From Streptomyces taklimakanensis (GTDB lineage Bacteria; Actinomycetota; Actinomycetes; Streptomycetales; Streptomycetaceae): a stretch of 64,000 nt of DNA. A program made the position numbers and the translations under genes. The notes beneath the pieces are model-generated. The model was not told the origin of the DNA and searched no databases. It was given only the letters and a program-made list of their open reading frames with translations. The first letter of the stretch is position 1, and every line of letters begins with the position of its first letter. The stretch lies in assembly GCF_009709575.1 (NCBI RefSeq), contig NZ_WIXO01000001.1, positions 3,908,001 through 3,972,000 on the forward strand. Reading direction: 5' to 3'. Below are positions 8,947-17,619 of the stretch, in pieces.

Positions 8947-9807
8947 TCAGGCCAGGCCCCGACGCGCCACGGCGGGGGGCCGGTGGCCCGCGATGGAGGC
9001 GACCATGTCGAGCACCTGACGGGTCTCGGCCACCTCGTGGACGCGGTAGACCCGCGCCCCCAGCCACGCGGAGACCGCGGTGGTGGCCAGGGTGCCGACC
9101 AGCCGCTCCTTCACCGGCCTGTCCAGGGTCTCCCCGACGAAGTCCTTGTTGGAGAGCGACACCAGCACGGGCCACCCGGTGGCCACCATCTCCTCCAGCC
9201 GTCGGGTCACCTCCAGCGAGTGCCGGGTGTTCTTGCCGAAGTCGTGGCCCGGGTCGATCAGGACGGCGTCCCGCCGCACCCCCGCCTGGACCGCCCGCTC
9301 GGCCAGGGCGACGGTGTCGCGCAGCACGTCGGCCAGCACGTCGTCGTAGGCCACCCGGTGCGGGCGGGTGCGCGGCACCGCGCCACCGGTGTGGGTGCAC
9401 ACCAGCCCGGCGCCGTACCGCGCCGCCACCTCGGCCAGCTTCGGGTCCACCCCGCCCCAGGCGTCGTTGAGCAGGTCGGCCCCCGCCTCGCAGACCGCCT
9501 CGCCGACCTCGTGCCGCCAGGTGTCCACGCTGATCACCACGTCCGGCCAGCGCCGTCGCACCTCGGCCACGAAACCGGCCGTGCGCCGTACCTCCTCCTC
9601 GGCCGAGACCTCCTCGCCGGGACCGGCCTTCACGCCCCCTATGTCGATGATGGCCGCGCCCTCCGACACCGCCTGCTCGACCCGATCCAGCGCGGGACCG
9701 TCGTGGAAGGTGGCGCCCCGGTCGTAGAAGGAGTCCGGAGTCCGGTTCACGATGGCCATGACCACCGCCTCGTGCTCGCCGAACTCGCGCCGTCCCAGCC
9801 GCAGCAT
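8947..9807 (-). CDS. folP2: FolP2-type dihydropteroate synthase homologue
   Basis: 286 residues with the TIM-barrel dihydropteroate synthase fold: NRTPDSF near residue 21, DxW strand motifs, LIDPGHDFGKN and SNKDF, and closing RVHEV. However, the pABA/sulfonamide loop that normally reads GGESTRPG is DIGGVKAGPG here (residues 55-64), so the conserved Ser-Thr-Arg is missing. This is the pattern of mycobacterial FolP2 (Rv1207), which does not act as a folate enzyme. It is placed as in that genome, next to the LOG, DivIVA-domain and tag genes, although on the opposite strand. A true FolP presumably exists elsewhere. Function unknown. Confidence 0.85.
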   Translation of the reverse strand: MLRLGRREFGEHEAVVMAIVNRTPDSFYDRGATFHDGPALDRVEQAVSEGAAIIDIGGVKAGPGEEVSAEEEVRRTAGFVAEVRRRWPDVVISVDTWRHEVGEAVCEAGADLLNDAWGGVDPKLAEVAARYGAGLVCTHTGGAVPRTRPHRVAYDDVLADVLRDTVALAERAVQAGVRRDAVLIDPGHDFGKNTRHSLEVTRRLEEMVATGWPVLVSLSNKDFVGETLDRPVKERLVGTLATTAVSAWLGARVYRVHEVAETRQVLDMVASIAGHRPPAVARRGLA

Positions 9808-10005
9808 CCGTCGTCCTCTCCTCGTGACCCGTCGACCCCGTGGTGCCTCGACCCGTGGTCCGCCGCCGACCCTAGCCGCCGGCGTCCCGTGACACGATCG
9901 GTGGAGAGCGGTACCTACCGTGTACCTGTCGGCGCGCCCCCGGGCGGGCGGCCGGCGCAGCAGCCGACGTATCCGTCGTCGGTGTGACGGACTCCGGGAG
10001 ATGGC

Positions 10006-10386
10006 GTGTTCTGGTTTCTGCTGATCGCGTTGGTCGTGGTGGTCACCGCGGTCGCGCTGGCCGTGGCGGGAGGCGGCGACGGGCCGGGCCGCACCGCGGA
10101 GGGCGGGCTGGCCGACGCCCCGCCGGACCGGCCCGTCGCCTGGCTGCCCCCCGACCGTCCCCTGAACCGTTCGGACCTGGAGGCCCTGCGGCTGCCGTCG
10201 GCCCTGCGCGGCTACCGGATGGAGGAGGTCGACGACGTCCTCGACCGCCTCGGCGCCGAACTGGCCGAACGCGACGCCAGAATCGCCGAGCTGGAGGCGT
10301 CGCTGGCGGGCGCCCAGGCGGTGGCCACCGGCCGCCACGACCTGTTCGAGAAGCCCGGTGACGACGCCCCGGAGGAGGCCGGATGA
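10006..10386 (+). CDS. Membrane-anchored DivIVA-domain protein
   Basis: 126 residues. One N-terminal membrane helix (FLLIALVVVVTAVALAVAG) is followed by a linker and a single DivIVA repeat (LRGYRMEEVDDVLDRLGAEL) running into a short coiled coil. The matching mycobacterial gene is Rv1209. DivIVA-type repeats bind curved membranes or other DivIVA proteins, so a polar or septal location is plausible; no partner is visible. The GTG start has GGGAG five bases upstream. Its stop overlaps the start of tag by ATGA, so the two are translationally coupled. Confidence 0.85.
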   Translation: MFWFLLIALVVVVTAVALAVAGGGDGPGRTAEGGLADAPPDRPVAWLPPDRPLNRSDLEALRLPSALRGYRMEEVDDVLDRLGAELAERDARIAELEASLAGAQAVATGRHDLFEKPGDDAPEEAG

Positions 10387-11060
10387 GCGCCGCCGGACCG
10401 GGAGCGCTGCCCGGCCCCGACGGCAGGCCGCGCTGCCCCTGGAGCCTGGCCGCCGAGGACTACACCGCGTACCACGACACCGAGTGGGGCCGCCCGGTGC
10501 ACGGAGACGACGCGCTGTTCGAGCGGTTGTCGTTGGAGGCGTTCCAGTCCGGACTGTCGTGGCTGACGATCCTCCGCCGGCGGGAGGGGTTCCGGACGGC
10601 GTTCGCGGGCTTCCGGATCGCCGAGGTGGCCCGGTTCACCGACGCCGACCGGGAGAGGCTGCTCGCCGACCCCGGCATCATCCGCAACCGGGCCAAGATC
10701 GACGCGACCCTCTCCAACGCCCGGGTGCTGGCCGGGTGGGCACCGGGGGAACTGGACGCCCTGGTGTGGTCCCACGCCCCCGACCCGACCGGCCGGCCCG
10801 TTCCGCGCACGCTCGCCGACGTCCCCGCGACCACACCGGAGTCGACGGCGCTGTCGAGGGCACTCAAAGGACGCGGGCTCCGCTTCACCGGGCCCACCAC
10901 GGCCTACGCCCTGATGCAGGCGTGCGGCCTGGTCGACGACCACCTCGCCGACTGCCACGTCCGTACCCCGTCCCCGCCCCACGCTCCGCGGGACGGAGAC
11001 GGGGACGGGGACGGACGTCGGGCCGGGAGCGGGGTGGCGGGGCGTCAGCGGCCGCGGTAG
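10383..11060 (+). CDS. tag: DNA-3-methyladenine glycosylase I
   Basis: 225 residues. It removes 3-methyladenine from alkylated DNA in base excision repair. The zinc-binding pair RCPW and YHDTEWG at the N-terminus and DHLADCHVR at the C-terminus supply the family's Cys-His-His-Cys site, and the Glu of LSLEAFQSGLSW is the catalytic acid. The extra C-terminal tail after CHVR is low-complexity (DGDGDGDG), encoded by a short GGGGAC repeat, and is probably non-essential. Coupled to the DivIVA-domain gene by ATGA. Its 3' end overlaps the convergent enoyl-CoA hydratase gene by 16 bases. Confidence 0.94.
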   Translation: MSAAGPGALPGPDGRPRCPWSLAAEDYTAYHDTEWGRPVHGDDALFERLSLEAFQSGLSWLTILRRREGFRTAFAGFRIAEVARFTDADRERLLADPGIIRNRAKIDATLSNARVLAGWAPGELDALVWSHAPDPTGRPVPRTLADVPATTPESTALSRALKGRGLRFTGPTTAYALMQACGLVDDHLADCHVRTPSPPHAPRDGDGDGDGRRAGSGVAGRQRPR

Positions 11061-11842
11061 ACGGGCTTCTCCTTGGCGACGAACGCCTCCACCGCCGTCC
11101 TGTGGTCCTCGGAGGCGCCCGCCCGGCCCTGGAGTTCGGCCTCCTTCTCCAACGTCTCGGCCAGGGAGTGCGACGAACCGTGGGCGAGGGACTCCTTGAG
11201 CGCCACGTAGGCGACCGTCGGTCCCTGGGCGAACCGGCGGGCCACGGCCTCGGCCTCCTCCGCCAGCCGGTCGGCCGGGACGACCCGGTTGGCGATGCCC
11301 AGCTCCAGCGCCTCGTCGGCCTTCACACTGCGCGGGAAGAACAGCAGGTCGGCGGCGCGGCTCGGGCCGATCAGCCGAGGGAGGGTCCAGGACACCCCGG
11401 AGTCCGCGGTCAGCGCCACCCCGGCGAAGGAGGTGTTGAAGGCGGCGGTGTCGGCGACCACGCGGTAGTCGGCGGCGAAGGCGAACCCCGCCCCGGCCCC
11501 GGCCGCGACGCCGTTGACGCCCGCCACGACCGGCTTGGGCATTCCCGCGATCGCCAGGGTGATGGGGTTGTAGTGCTCCCGCACGGTGTCCAGCGCGTCG
11601 CCGCCGGACCGCCGCAGCGTCTCGACGTGTTCCCTGAGGTCCTGCCCGACGCAGAACGCCCGCCCCCGCCCGGTCAGCAGCACCGCCCGTACGGCCGGAT
11701 CGTCGGCCGCCTCGCGCAGGACGTCCCGCAACCGTTCCTTGAGCGCGGTGTCGAGGGCGTTCATGGCGTCGGGGCGGTTGAGGACGACGGTCGCGAGACC
11801 TTCGGACACTTCGTAGACCACGTTGTCTGGGTTGTCTGGCAT
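11045..11842 (-). CDS. Enoyl-CoA hydratase/isomerase family protein (PaaG-like)
   Basis: 265 residues, crotonase superfamily. The oxyanion-hole segments GRGRAFCVGQDL and GVNGVAAGAGAGFAFAAD are clear. In the active-site helix the sequence is VALTADSGVSWTLPRLIG; an Asp stands where classic hydratases have Glu, as in PaaG-type epoxyphenylacetyl-CoA isomerases and related double-bond isomerases. It should act on an acyl-CoA in fatty or aromatic acid breakdown, but the substrate is not readable. Start could be 11842 or the ATG at 11854; neither has a good ribosome site. It is divergent from the DUF3117 gene. Confidence 0.88.
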   Translation of the reverse strand: MPDNPDNVVYEVSEGLATVVLNRPDAMNALDTALKERLRDVLREAADDPAVRAVLLTGRGRAFCVGQDLREHVETLRRSGGDALDTVREHYNPITLAIAGMPKPVVAGVNGVAAGAGAGFAFAADYRVVADTAAFNTSFAGVALTADSGVSWTLPRLIGPSRAADLLFFPRSVKADEALELGIANRVVPADRLAEEAEAVARRFAQGPTVAYVALKESLAHGSSHSLAETLEKEAELQGRAGASEDHRTAVEAFVAKEKPVYRGR

Positions 11843-12122
11843 GGGGCACAGCATGACAAGGGACGGCCGCCACCGACACACGGCCGGGGATGTGACCTGC
11901 GTCAAACTCTCCCGTGCCGGGGGGCTCGGGAGAAGGAGCGCAGTATCGCAGCTTGATCGCCGAATTGGGTGGTTTTGCGGATGCGCGTTGTGCAAGGGAT
12001 ACCGACCGATGTTGGTCACGGGGTCGTGTGATGCGGGATAATGGCGGAGAAGCAATGTGTTCGACGCCGGTGACACCTGGGTTGCCGGCCGAGATCAGCT
12101 GGTTTCAGGAAGGGGAACGAGC

Positions 12123-12290
12123 ATGGCGGCCATGAAGCCGCGGACGGGCGATGGCCCGCTCGAGGTGACCAAGGAGGGGCGGGGCATCATCATGCGCGTT
12201 CCGCTCGAAGGCGGTGGACGACTCGTCGTCGAGCTGACCCCTGACGAGGCGGATGCACTCGGCGAAGCTCTGAAGAAGGCCTGCGGCTGA
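12123..12290 (+). CDS. DUF3117 small protein
   Basis: 55 residues, single compact domain of unknown function (MAAMKPRTGDGPLEVTKEGR and the tail ELTPDEADALGEALKKAC). It matches the actinobacterial DUF3117 family, represented in M. tuberculosis by Rv1211, which occupies the same position. The ATG follows AGGAAGGGG. No membrane segment or catalytic motif; the pattern of short beta strands and a C-terminal helix suggests a small regulatory or accessory protein. A strong terminator follows. Confidence 0.93.
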   Translation: MAAMKPRTGDGPLEVTKEGRGIIMRVPLEGGGRLVVELTPDEADALGEALKKACG

Positions 12291-12330
12291 GGGGCCCTCG
12301 GACCACCCCCTGCCGGCACACCGCCTTTGC

Positions 12331-12370
12331 CGCCGCCGCCCCCGGAGCCCACACGCCGGGGGCGGCGGCG
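12331..12370. terminator. 15-bp bidirectional hairpin between DUF3117 and the O-methyltransferase gene
   Basis: Perfect GC-only inverted repeat (12331-12345 with 12356-12370) with a 10-base loop, between two convergent genes. Confidence 0.8.
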
Positions 12371-12492
12371 TACGCGGGCCCGGCCCCGCCGGGACGGCGC
12401 CCGAAGCCGGTGGACGGGAACGCGGGCCGCTCCCCTTCCGCGGACCCCGCTCCCCTCGGGGCCCGGAGGCCCGCGGCGGCGCCCCGCCCGGC

Positions 12493-13152
12493 TCACCGGC
12501 CCCGCTTCACCGCGCACAGCAGACCGTCCCCCACCGGGACCAGCGACGGCAGCAGGGCGGTGCTGTCCCGGACCGTGCGCAGCAACTCGCGCAGCCGGAG
12601 CACCTCGACGGGCTGCGCGGAGGTGTCGACGGTGCGGCCGTCGGCGAAGACGCCCTCGAAGCAGACCAGCCCGCCGGGCCGCAGCAGGCGCAACGATTCG
12701 CCGAGGTACTCCAGGCACTCCGTCCGGTCGCCGTCGCAGAACACCAGGTCGTAGCCGCCGTCGGCGAGCCTGGGCAGCACGTCCAGGGCCCGGCCGGGAA
12801 TGAAGCGGGCACGGTTGGGCGCGAAGCCCGCGGCGCGGAACGCCTGGCGGGCGATCTGCTGGCACTCCGGCTCGGTGTCCACGGTCGTCAGCACGCCGTC
12901 CGGCCGCATGCCGTCCAACAGGTGGATGCCCGAAACCCCGGTTCCGGTGCCGATCTCGGCCACCGCCTTGGCGTCCACGGCGGCCGCCAGCAGGCGCAGG
13001 GCCGAACCGGTGCCGCTCGACACCGGGCGCAGGCCGGCCTCCCGGGCCCGGTCGCGGGCCCAGCGCAGCGCCGTCGAGCGTTCGGCGTGCTCGGCGTGCT
13101 CGGCGCCGTACGCGTCGGCGAACGCCCAGCTCGTCTGCCGGTTGCCGGTAAT
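12493..13152 (-). CDS. SAM-dependent O-methyltransferase (probable ATT start)
   Basis: 219 residues from 13152. Rossmann methyltransferase of the catechol/caffeoyl-CoA type: SAM loop VAEIGTGTGVSG, acidic TTVDTEP and LVFCDGD. It matches Rv1220c, which also faces sigE. Start choice is unusual: the only ATG/GTG/TTG that keeps the whole domain is a TTG at 13182 with no ribosome site, whereas a clean GGAG lies six bases before ATT at 13152, where the conserved ITGNRQTSW begins. I recall relatives having GTG in the preceding codon, which is GCG here. The substrate is unknown, and control may be shared with the sigE unit. Confidence 0.85.
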   Translation of the reverse strand: MTGNRQTSWAFADAYGAEHAEHAERSTALRWARDRAREAGLRPVSSGTGSALRLLAAAVDAKAVAEIGTGTGVSGIHLLDGMRPDGVLTTVDTEPECQQIARQAFRAAGFAPNRARFIPGRALDVLPRLADGGYDLVFCDGDRTECLEYLGESLRLLRPGGLVCFEGVFADGRTVDTSAQPVEVLRLRELLRTVRDSTALLPSLVPVGDGLLCAVKRGR

Positions 13153-13205
13153 CGCCCTCTCCTGTCCCCGTGGTCCACGCAACGGTGACTGTATCCGCTG
13201 CCGTC

Positions 13206-13232
13206 GGGAACCCGCAGATGGGACCGCGCGTT
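13206..13232 (+). promoter_or_regulatory. Candidate ECF (SigE-type) promoter before sigE
   Basis: GGGAAC at 13206-13211 and CGTT at 13229-13232 are separated by 17 bases, the spacing of group ECF promoters in actinobacteria. Transcription would begin near 13239 and give a leader of about 95 bases to the sigE ATG, consistent with autoregulation. Confidence 0.65.
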
Positions 13233-13333
13233 GATTCAGGACGTGACCGTGCGCGCGACAAGCAGGGGCGTGACCGGCACCGGGCCGAAAGACGGCCAAA
13301 GAAGCTTATCCGGAGCTAACGGGCGAGGTGGCT

Positions 13334-14107
13334 ATGGTAGGGGCTCCACTGGACACCACCAGAGCCGACAGGGGAGGTGCGGCTGTCGCCGGTGACCGTC
13401 GGGGAGTGCTGAGGCGCTTCCGCAGGTCCTCCGGTGAGCCGAAATCCGTGAACGACACCGCTGACCACCGCCGCGCCGCCGACTCCGCGACCACCGCGAC
13501 CTTCGCCACCGACGCGGACGTCCCGGCGTGGACGCCTCCCACGTGGGAGGAGATCGTCAGCACCCACAGCGCACGGGTCTACCGGCTCGCCTACCGCCTG
13601 ACCGGCAACCAGCACGACGCGGAGGACCTGACGCAGGAGGTGTTCGTCCGGGTCTTCCGCTCGCTGTCCACCTACACCCCCGGCACCTTCGAGGGCTGGC
13701 TGCACCGCATCACCACCAACCTGTTCCTGGACATGGTGCGGCGCAAGCAGCGCATCCGCTTCGACGCGCTCGCCGACGACGCCGCCGAGCGGCTGCCCAG
13801 CCGCGAGCCCTCACCGCAGCAGCACTTCAACGACACCCACTTCGACGCGGACGTGCAGCAGGCCCTGGACACCCTCGCGCCGGAGTTCCGGGCGGCGGTG
13901 GTCCTCTGCGACATCGAGGGCCTGTCCTACGAGGAGATCGCCGCGACGCTGGGCGTGAAGCTCGGCACGGTCCGCAGCCGCATCCACCGCGGGCGCTCCC
14001 ACCTGCGCAAGGCACTGAGGCACCGCTCCCCCGAGGCGCGTGCCGAGCAGCGCGCGCTCGCCGGGGTCATGCCCGCGACCGCGGGCGGGGAGGGCGGCAC
14101 CGAGTGA
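13334..14107 (+). CDS. sigE: ECF RNA polymerase sigma factor, SigE type
   Basis: 257 residues. Region 2 (about 73-140: [21 protein letters not shown] and [20 protein letters not shown]) and region 4 (about 175-225: [32 protein letters not shown]) are nearly identical to mycobacterial SigE. It directs polymerase to envelope-stress genes and is held by the anti-sigma factor encoded next. ATG 13334 has GAGG five bases upstream; a GTG at 13328 and an internal GTG at 13448 give other possible starts, as seen with SigE in mycobacteria. The order sigma, anti-sigma, htrA, tatB equals Rv1221-1224. Note: this is not the S. coelicolor cell-wall sigma factor named SigE. Confidence 0.95.
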   Translation: MVGAPLDTTRADRGGAAVAGDRRGVLRRFRRSSGEPKSVNDTADHRRAADSATTATFATDADVPAWTPPTWEEIVSTHSARVYRLAYRLTGNQHDAEDLTQEVFVRVFRSLSTYTPGTFEGWLHRITTNLFLDMVRRKQRIRFDALADDAAERLPSREPSPQQHFNDTHFDADVQQALDTLAPEFRAAVVLCDIEGLSYEEIAATLGVKLGTVRSRIHRGRSHLRKALRHRSPEARAEQRALAGVMPATAGGEGGTE

Positions 14108-15087
14108 GCGGCACACACGACGGCGCCCCCGACCTCGAACCGACACCGGCCGAGCAGCACCTGGGGGACCGTCTCGCGGCCCTGGTGGACGGCGAGCTGG
14201 GCCACGAGACGCGTGAACGCGTCCTCGCGCACCTGGCCACCTGCCACTCCTGCAAGGCCGAGGCCGACGCCCAGCGGAGGCTGAAGAGCGTCTTCGCCGA
14301 CACCATGCCCCCACCGCCCTCGGAGAGTCTCCTGGCCAGGCTCCAGGGGCTGCCCGCAGGGCTGGAGGACGACTCGGGAGCGGGCGGGCCGACGGGCCCG
14401 TCCAAACCCGCGTGGGAGTTCGAGTACCTGCCCTCCTCCGGCAGCGTGCTCACCCCCGACCGCGGGTTCCGCATCCACGAGACGGACCGCTCCTCGTCGC
14501 GCGGCCGGCGCTTCGCCTTCGCCGCGGCCGGCGCCGTCTCCCTGGCGGCGTTCGCCCTGGGGGGCGCGCTGACCTCCACCACGACCGGCGGCGTCACGAC
14601 GGCCGCCGGCGAGCAGGGCGGCGCGACGGCCGAGCCGCTGCGCACGGCGGCGGCCGGCGCGGAGCGCGGGGGAGGGAGGCCCGGCGCACGCGGCACGCGG
14701 GAGACGGGGAGCGGCGTACCGAGCGGGGCGGCGGACGCGGACGCCCCGGCCCCGGCGCTCCCGTCCGCGCGCCCGACCCCGCTGTCGGCCGCGCGGCCCG
14801 TGCCCCAGCCGTCCCCCCTGGCGGAGGACGAGGTGGTGGCCCGGCAGCACGCGCTGATGGCGGTGCCGGTGCTCGACGTCGTCCAGACGCTGCACCCTCC
14901 GCTGACACCTCTGACGCAGTACCAGGCCCAACTGCCGACGACCGGGGCGCGGGAGCCGGAAGGGGGCGCGGCGCAGCCGTTCGTCGCCGTTCCGCCGCCC
15001 TCGCTCTCGCCGCCGCCCTCGCTCTCGCCGTCGCCCACGGTCGGGGCGACGGTCACCGCGGCGCCCGACATCCCGCCGAACCGCTGA
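14104..15087 (+). CDS. rseA: Membrane anti-sigma factor with ZAS zinc motif
   Basis: 327 residues. The N-terminal ZAS domain has H43-x3-C47-x2-C50, which coordinates zinc and binds the sigma factor in the cytoplasm. A membrane helix lies at about 136-157 ([18 protein letters not shown]), followed by an extracytoplasmic tail rich in Pro, Ala and Ser with no fold. The reading frame overlaps the sigma gene by GTGA, so the pair is made in fixed ratio. Release on stress probably involves proteolysis, for which HtrA downstream is a candidate, by analogy with mycobacteria. The symbol follows the mycobacterial homologue. Confidence 0.88.
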   Translation: MSGTHDGAPDLEPTPAEQHLGDRLAALVDGELGHETRERVLAHLATCHSCKAEADAQRRLKSVFADTMPPPPSESLLARLQGLPAGLEDDSGAGGPTGPSKPAWEFEYLPSSGSVLTPDRGFRIHETDRSSSRGRRFAFAAAGAVSLAAFALGGALTSTTTGGVTTAAGEQGGATAEPLRTAAAGAERGGGRPGARGTRETGSGVPSGAADADAPAPALPSARPTPLSAARPVPQPSPLAEDEVVARQHALMAVPVLDVVQTLHPPLTPLTQYQAQLPTTGAREPEGGAAQPFVAVPPPSLSPPPSLSPSPTVGATVTAAPDIPPNR

Positions 15088-15266
15088 CGGCACGGGGTCC
15101 GCGACCGTCCCGTGCCCGGTGGGGGCGTCCGTACGCGGCCCTCGGGCCGGTGCGCACCACGGTGCTCCGGCGGGTCCGCCTGCGCCCGAGGGGGCCCGCC
15201 TGGTTCAATCGTGGTGATGCGGTGTGAGCCCGTGCGCGCTACGGCGCGGGTGTATCAGGGGAGAGC

Positions 15267-16880
15267 ATGGACGAGGGGAAGGCCACCGAGCCACAGCCGA
15301 CATGGTGGAGCCGTCCGCGCGGGACGTCCGCCGCCCCCCGCCCCGCGGGAGGGGGCCGGACGGAAGAGGCCGCGCCCCGTCCGCTCCACGGTGAGGACCC
15401 GTACGGCACGCCGCCCTACGGCGGCCCCGGCCCCTGGGCCCCGGCCCCGCTCGTCCAGCGCCCCGCGCCGGGCGGCATGCTCCCGCCGCAGCCGCAGCCG
15501 CAGCCGCAGCCGCAGCCGCAGCCGCAGACACCACCACCGGCACGGTCCCGGATCGAGCCGGCTTCCGGGGCACGGCCGGGGACTCGGGCCCCCGAGGCGC
15601 TCGAGCCGGCCCCCGAGCCGCCGTCCCCCGAGCCGGCCTCCCCGCCGAAGGGCCCGTACCCGGTGCCGCCCGCGGAGACGTTCGCGCGGTACGACCCGTG
15701 GGCCCCGCCGGCCGCGAGCCCGCCGGTCCCGGTCCCGTCGGAGCGGGTGTCCTCGGAGCCGCCCCCGCCCCCCGGCGGCCCCCGCCGGGGCTGGGCGGCC
15801 GCCGCGGCCGTCGTCCTGGCCCTGGTCGCCGGGACGATCGGCGGCGGGCTGGGGGTGTACCTGGAGCGACACGGCGCGATCGGCACCGTGGAGCTGTCCC
15901 AGGCGCCCGCCGAGGACACCGTCCGTTCCCCGGGGAGCGTGGCCGGAATCGCCGCACGAGCCCTGCCCGGTGTGGTGACCATCCACGTGAGCGGTGCGGG
16001 GGAGCAGGGCACCGGCACCGGTTTCGTCCTCGACGAACGCGGTCACGTCCTCACCAACCACCACGTGGTGGAGCCCGCTCGGGGCGGCGGTGACATCGGG
16101 GTGACCTTCCACGGCGGCGAGACGGTCGCCGCCGAGATCGTCGGCACCGACAGCGGCTACGACCTCGCCGTGCTGAGGGTCGACGGGGTGACCGGGCTGC
16201 GACCGCTGCCGCTGGGCAACTCCGACTCCGTCCGGGTGGGCGATCCGGTCGTGGCGATCGGCTCGCCGTACGACCTGGCGGGCACGGTCACCGCCGGGAT
16301 CATCAGCGCCAAGGAACGGCCCGTCATCGCGGGCGGCGACCACGACGGCAGCGACGTCAGCTACGTCGACGCCCTCCAGACGGACGCCCCGATCAACCCC
16401 GGCAACTCCGGCGGCCCCCTGATGGACGCCAAGGGCCGGGTGATCGGCATCAACAGCGCCATCCGTTCCGCCGGCGGTGGCCTGCCGGAGTCCGGCAGCG
16501 GCGGAAGCATCGGTCTGGGCTTCGCCATCCCCGTCAACCAGGCCAAGCGGGTGGCCGAGGAGCTGATCAACACGGGTCACGCCACCCATCCCGTGATCGG
16601 TGTCACGGTCGACATGGAGTACCCCGGCGACGGTGCCCGCGTGAGTGCCGGGACGGACGGGGAGGGCACGCCCGTCGTCCCCGGTGGACCGGCCGACCGG
16701 GCGGGCGTGCGGCCGGGTGACGTCATCACCGAGGTGGACGGCACCCGGGTGCGCAGCGGGGAGGAACTGATCGTGCGGATCCGCAGCCACCGCCCCGGCG
16801 ACCGTCTGGAACTGACCGTCGAACGCGACGGTCGGGAGCGGTCGATGACCGTCGTCCTGGGGTCGGCGAACGGTTCGTGA
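15267..16880 (+). CDS. htrA: HtrA-type membrane serine protease with PDZ domain
   Basis: 537 residues. A long Pro-rich cytoplasmic arm (1-170) contains a PQ hexanucleotide-repeat tract; one membrane helix is at about 175-197. The trypsin-like domain has His266 (TNHHVV), Asp299 (GYDLAVL) and Ser381 (NPGNSGGP). A single PDZ domain (about 435-530) has the carboxylate-binding and GVRPGDVI turns. It degrades misfolded envelope proteins on the outer face of the membrane. ATG follows AGGGGAGAGC. It is 179 bases after the anti-sigma gene, likely in the same stress regulon. Confidence 0.95.
   Translation: MDEGKATEPQPTWWSRPRGTSAAPRPAGGGRTEEAAPRPLHGEDPYGTPPYGGPGPWAPAPLVQRPAPGGMLPPQPQPQPQPQPQPQTPPPARSRIEPASGARPGTRAPEALEPAPEPPSPEPASPPKGPYPVPPAETFARYDPWAPPAASPPVPVPSERVSSEPPPPPGGPRRGWAAAAAVVLALVAGTIGGGLGVYLERHGAIGTVELSQAPAEDTVRSPGSVAGIAARALPGVVTIHVSGAGEQGTGTGFVLDERGHVLTNHHVVEPARGGGDIGVTFHGGETVAAEIVGTDSGYDLAVLRVDGVTGLRPLPLGNSDSVRVGDPVVAIGSPYDLAGTVTAGIISAKERPVIAGGDHDGSDVSYVDALQTDAPINPGNSGGPLMDAKGRVIGINSAIRSAGGGLPESGSGGSIGLGFAIPVNQAKRVAEELINTGHATHPVIGVTVDMEYPGDGARVSAGTDGEGTPVVPGGPADRAGVRPGDVITEVDGTRVRSGEELIVRIRSHRPGDRLELTVERDGRERSMTVVLGSANGS
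15486..15527. repeat. Seven tandem copies of CCGCAG inside htrA
   Basis: Hexanucleotide repeat encoding Pro-Gln pairs in the cytoplasmic arm. Copy-number changes stay in frame, so arm length could vary between strains without breaking the gene. Confidence 0.95.
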
Positions 16881-16977
16881 CGCCCGTTGTTCGCGTCGCC
16901 GACTCCCACCCGGTCGCCGCGCCGGGTACCGTGACTGTGGCCGCACGGGTCGTGGACGCACATGAGGGAGCTGAACG

Positions 16978-17445
16978 GTGTTCTTCGACATAGGACCCCT
17001 CGAGATGATCGCGCTCATCATCCTCGCGGTCCTCGTTTTCGGGCCGGAGAAGCTCCCGAAGGTGATCCAGGACACCGCGCGCTTCATCCGCAAGGTCCGC
17101 GAGTTCTCCGACAGCGCCCGGGAGGACATCCGCAAGGAGTTGGGTCCCGAGTTCAAGGACTTCGAGTTCGAGGACCTCAATCCCAAGAACTTCGCGCGCA
17201 AGCACCTGCTGGAGAACGAGGACCTGGGGCTGAAGGAGATCCGCAACGGATTCGACCTGCGCCAGGAGCTCGCCGAGGTCACGGACGCCGTCAACGGCAA
17301 GGAGATCACCTCCGGCTCCTCGGACTCCGCGGTCTCCGCTCCCAAGGAGCCGGGCGGCGACACCGCGGGCACCCCCGACCGGCTCCGCAAGACGGGCCGG
17401 ACGGCCGGGAGCGAGCCGCCGCCGTTCGACGCCGACGCCACCTGA
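16978..17445 (+). CDS. tatB: Sec-independent (Tat) translocase subunit TatB
   Basis: 155 residues. N-terminal membrane helix (FFDIGPLEMIALIILAVLVFG) with the conserved Glu at position 9 (LEMIA), then the FGPEKLPK hinge, an amphipathic helix (VIQDTARFIRKVREF) and a loose acidic tail. With TatC it forms the receptor for twin-arginine signal peptides of folded exported proteins. GTG start with GAGGGAG seven bases ahead. It is the last gene of the sigE, anti-sigma, htrA, tatB order. A GC hairpin at 17476-17495 probably ends the unit. Confidence 0.93.
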   Translation: MFFDIGPLEMIALIILAVLVFGPEKLPKVIQDTARFIRKVREFSDSAREDIRKELGPEFKDFEFEDLNPKNFARKHLLENEDLGLKEIRNGFDLRQELAEVTDAVNGKEITSGSSDSAVSAPKEPGGDTAGTPDRLRKTGRTAGSEPPPFDADAT

Positions 17446-17475
17446 GGCCGGTCCCGACCCATACCGGCCGGTGAA

Positions 17476-17495
17476 ACGGGAGGGCCACCTCCCGT
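17476..17495. terminator. Small hairpin terminator after tatB
   Basis: Perfect 8-bp stem (ACGGGAGG with CCTCCCGT) with a GCCA loop, 31 bases after the tatB stop. Confidence 0.6.
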
Positions 17496-17619
17496 ACCGC
17501 ACAGCCGGTCCTGTCCGGATAGGCGCACGAGGGTGGCTATCCTCCCTGTGTCCGGGGTCGGGCCGTCCGAGGGGGGCGGACCTCCCACCGCACAGGGCAC
17601 ACGAGGAGGCTGCGCGCAG

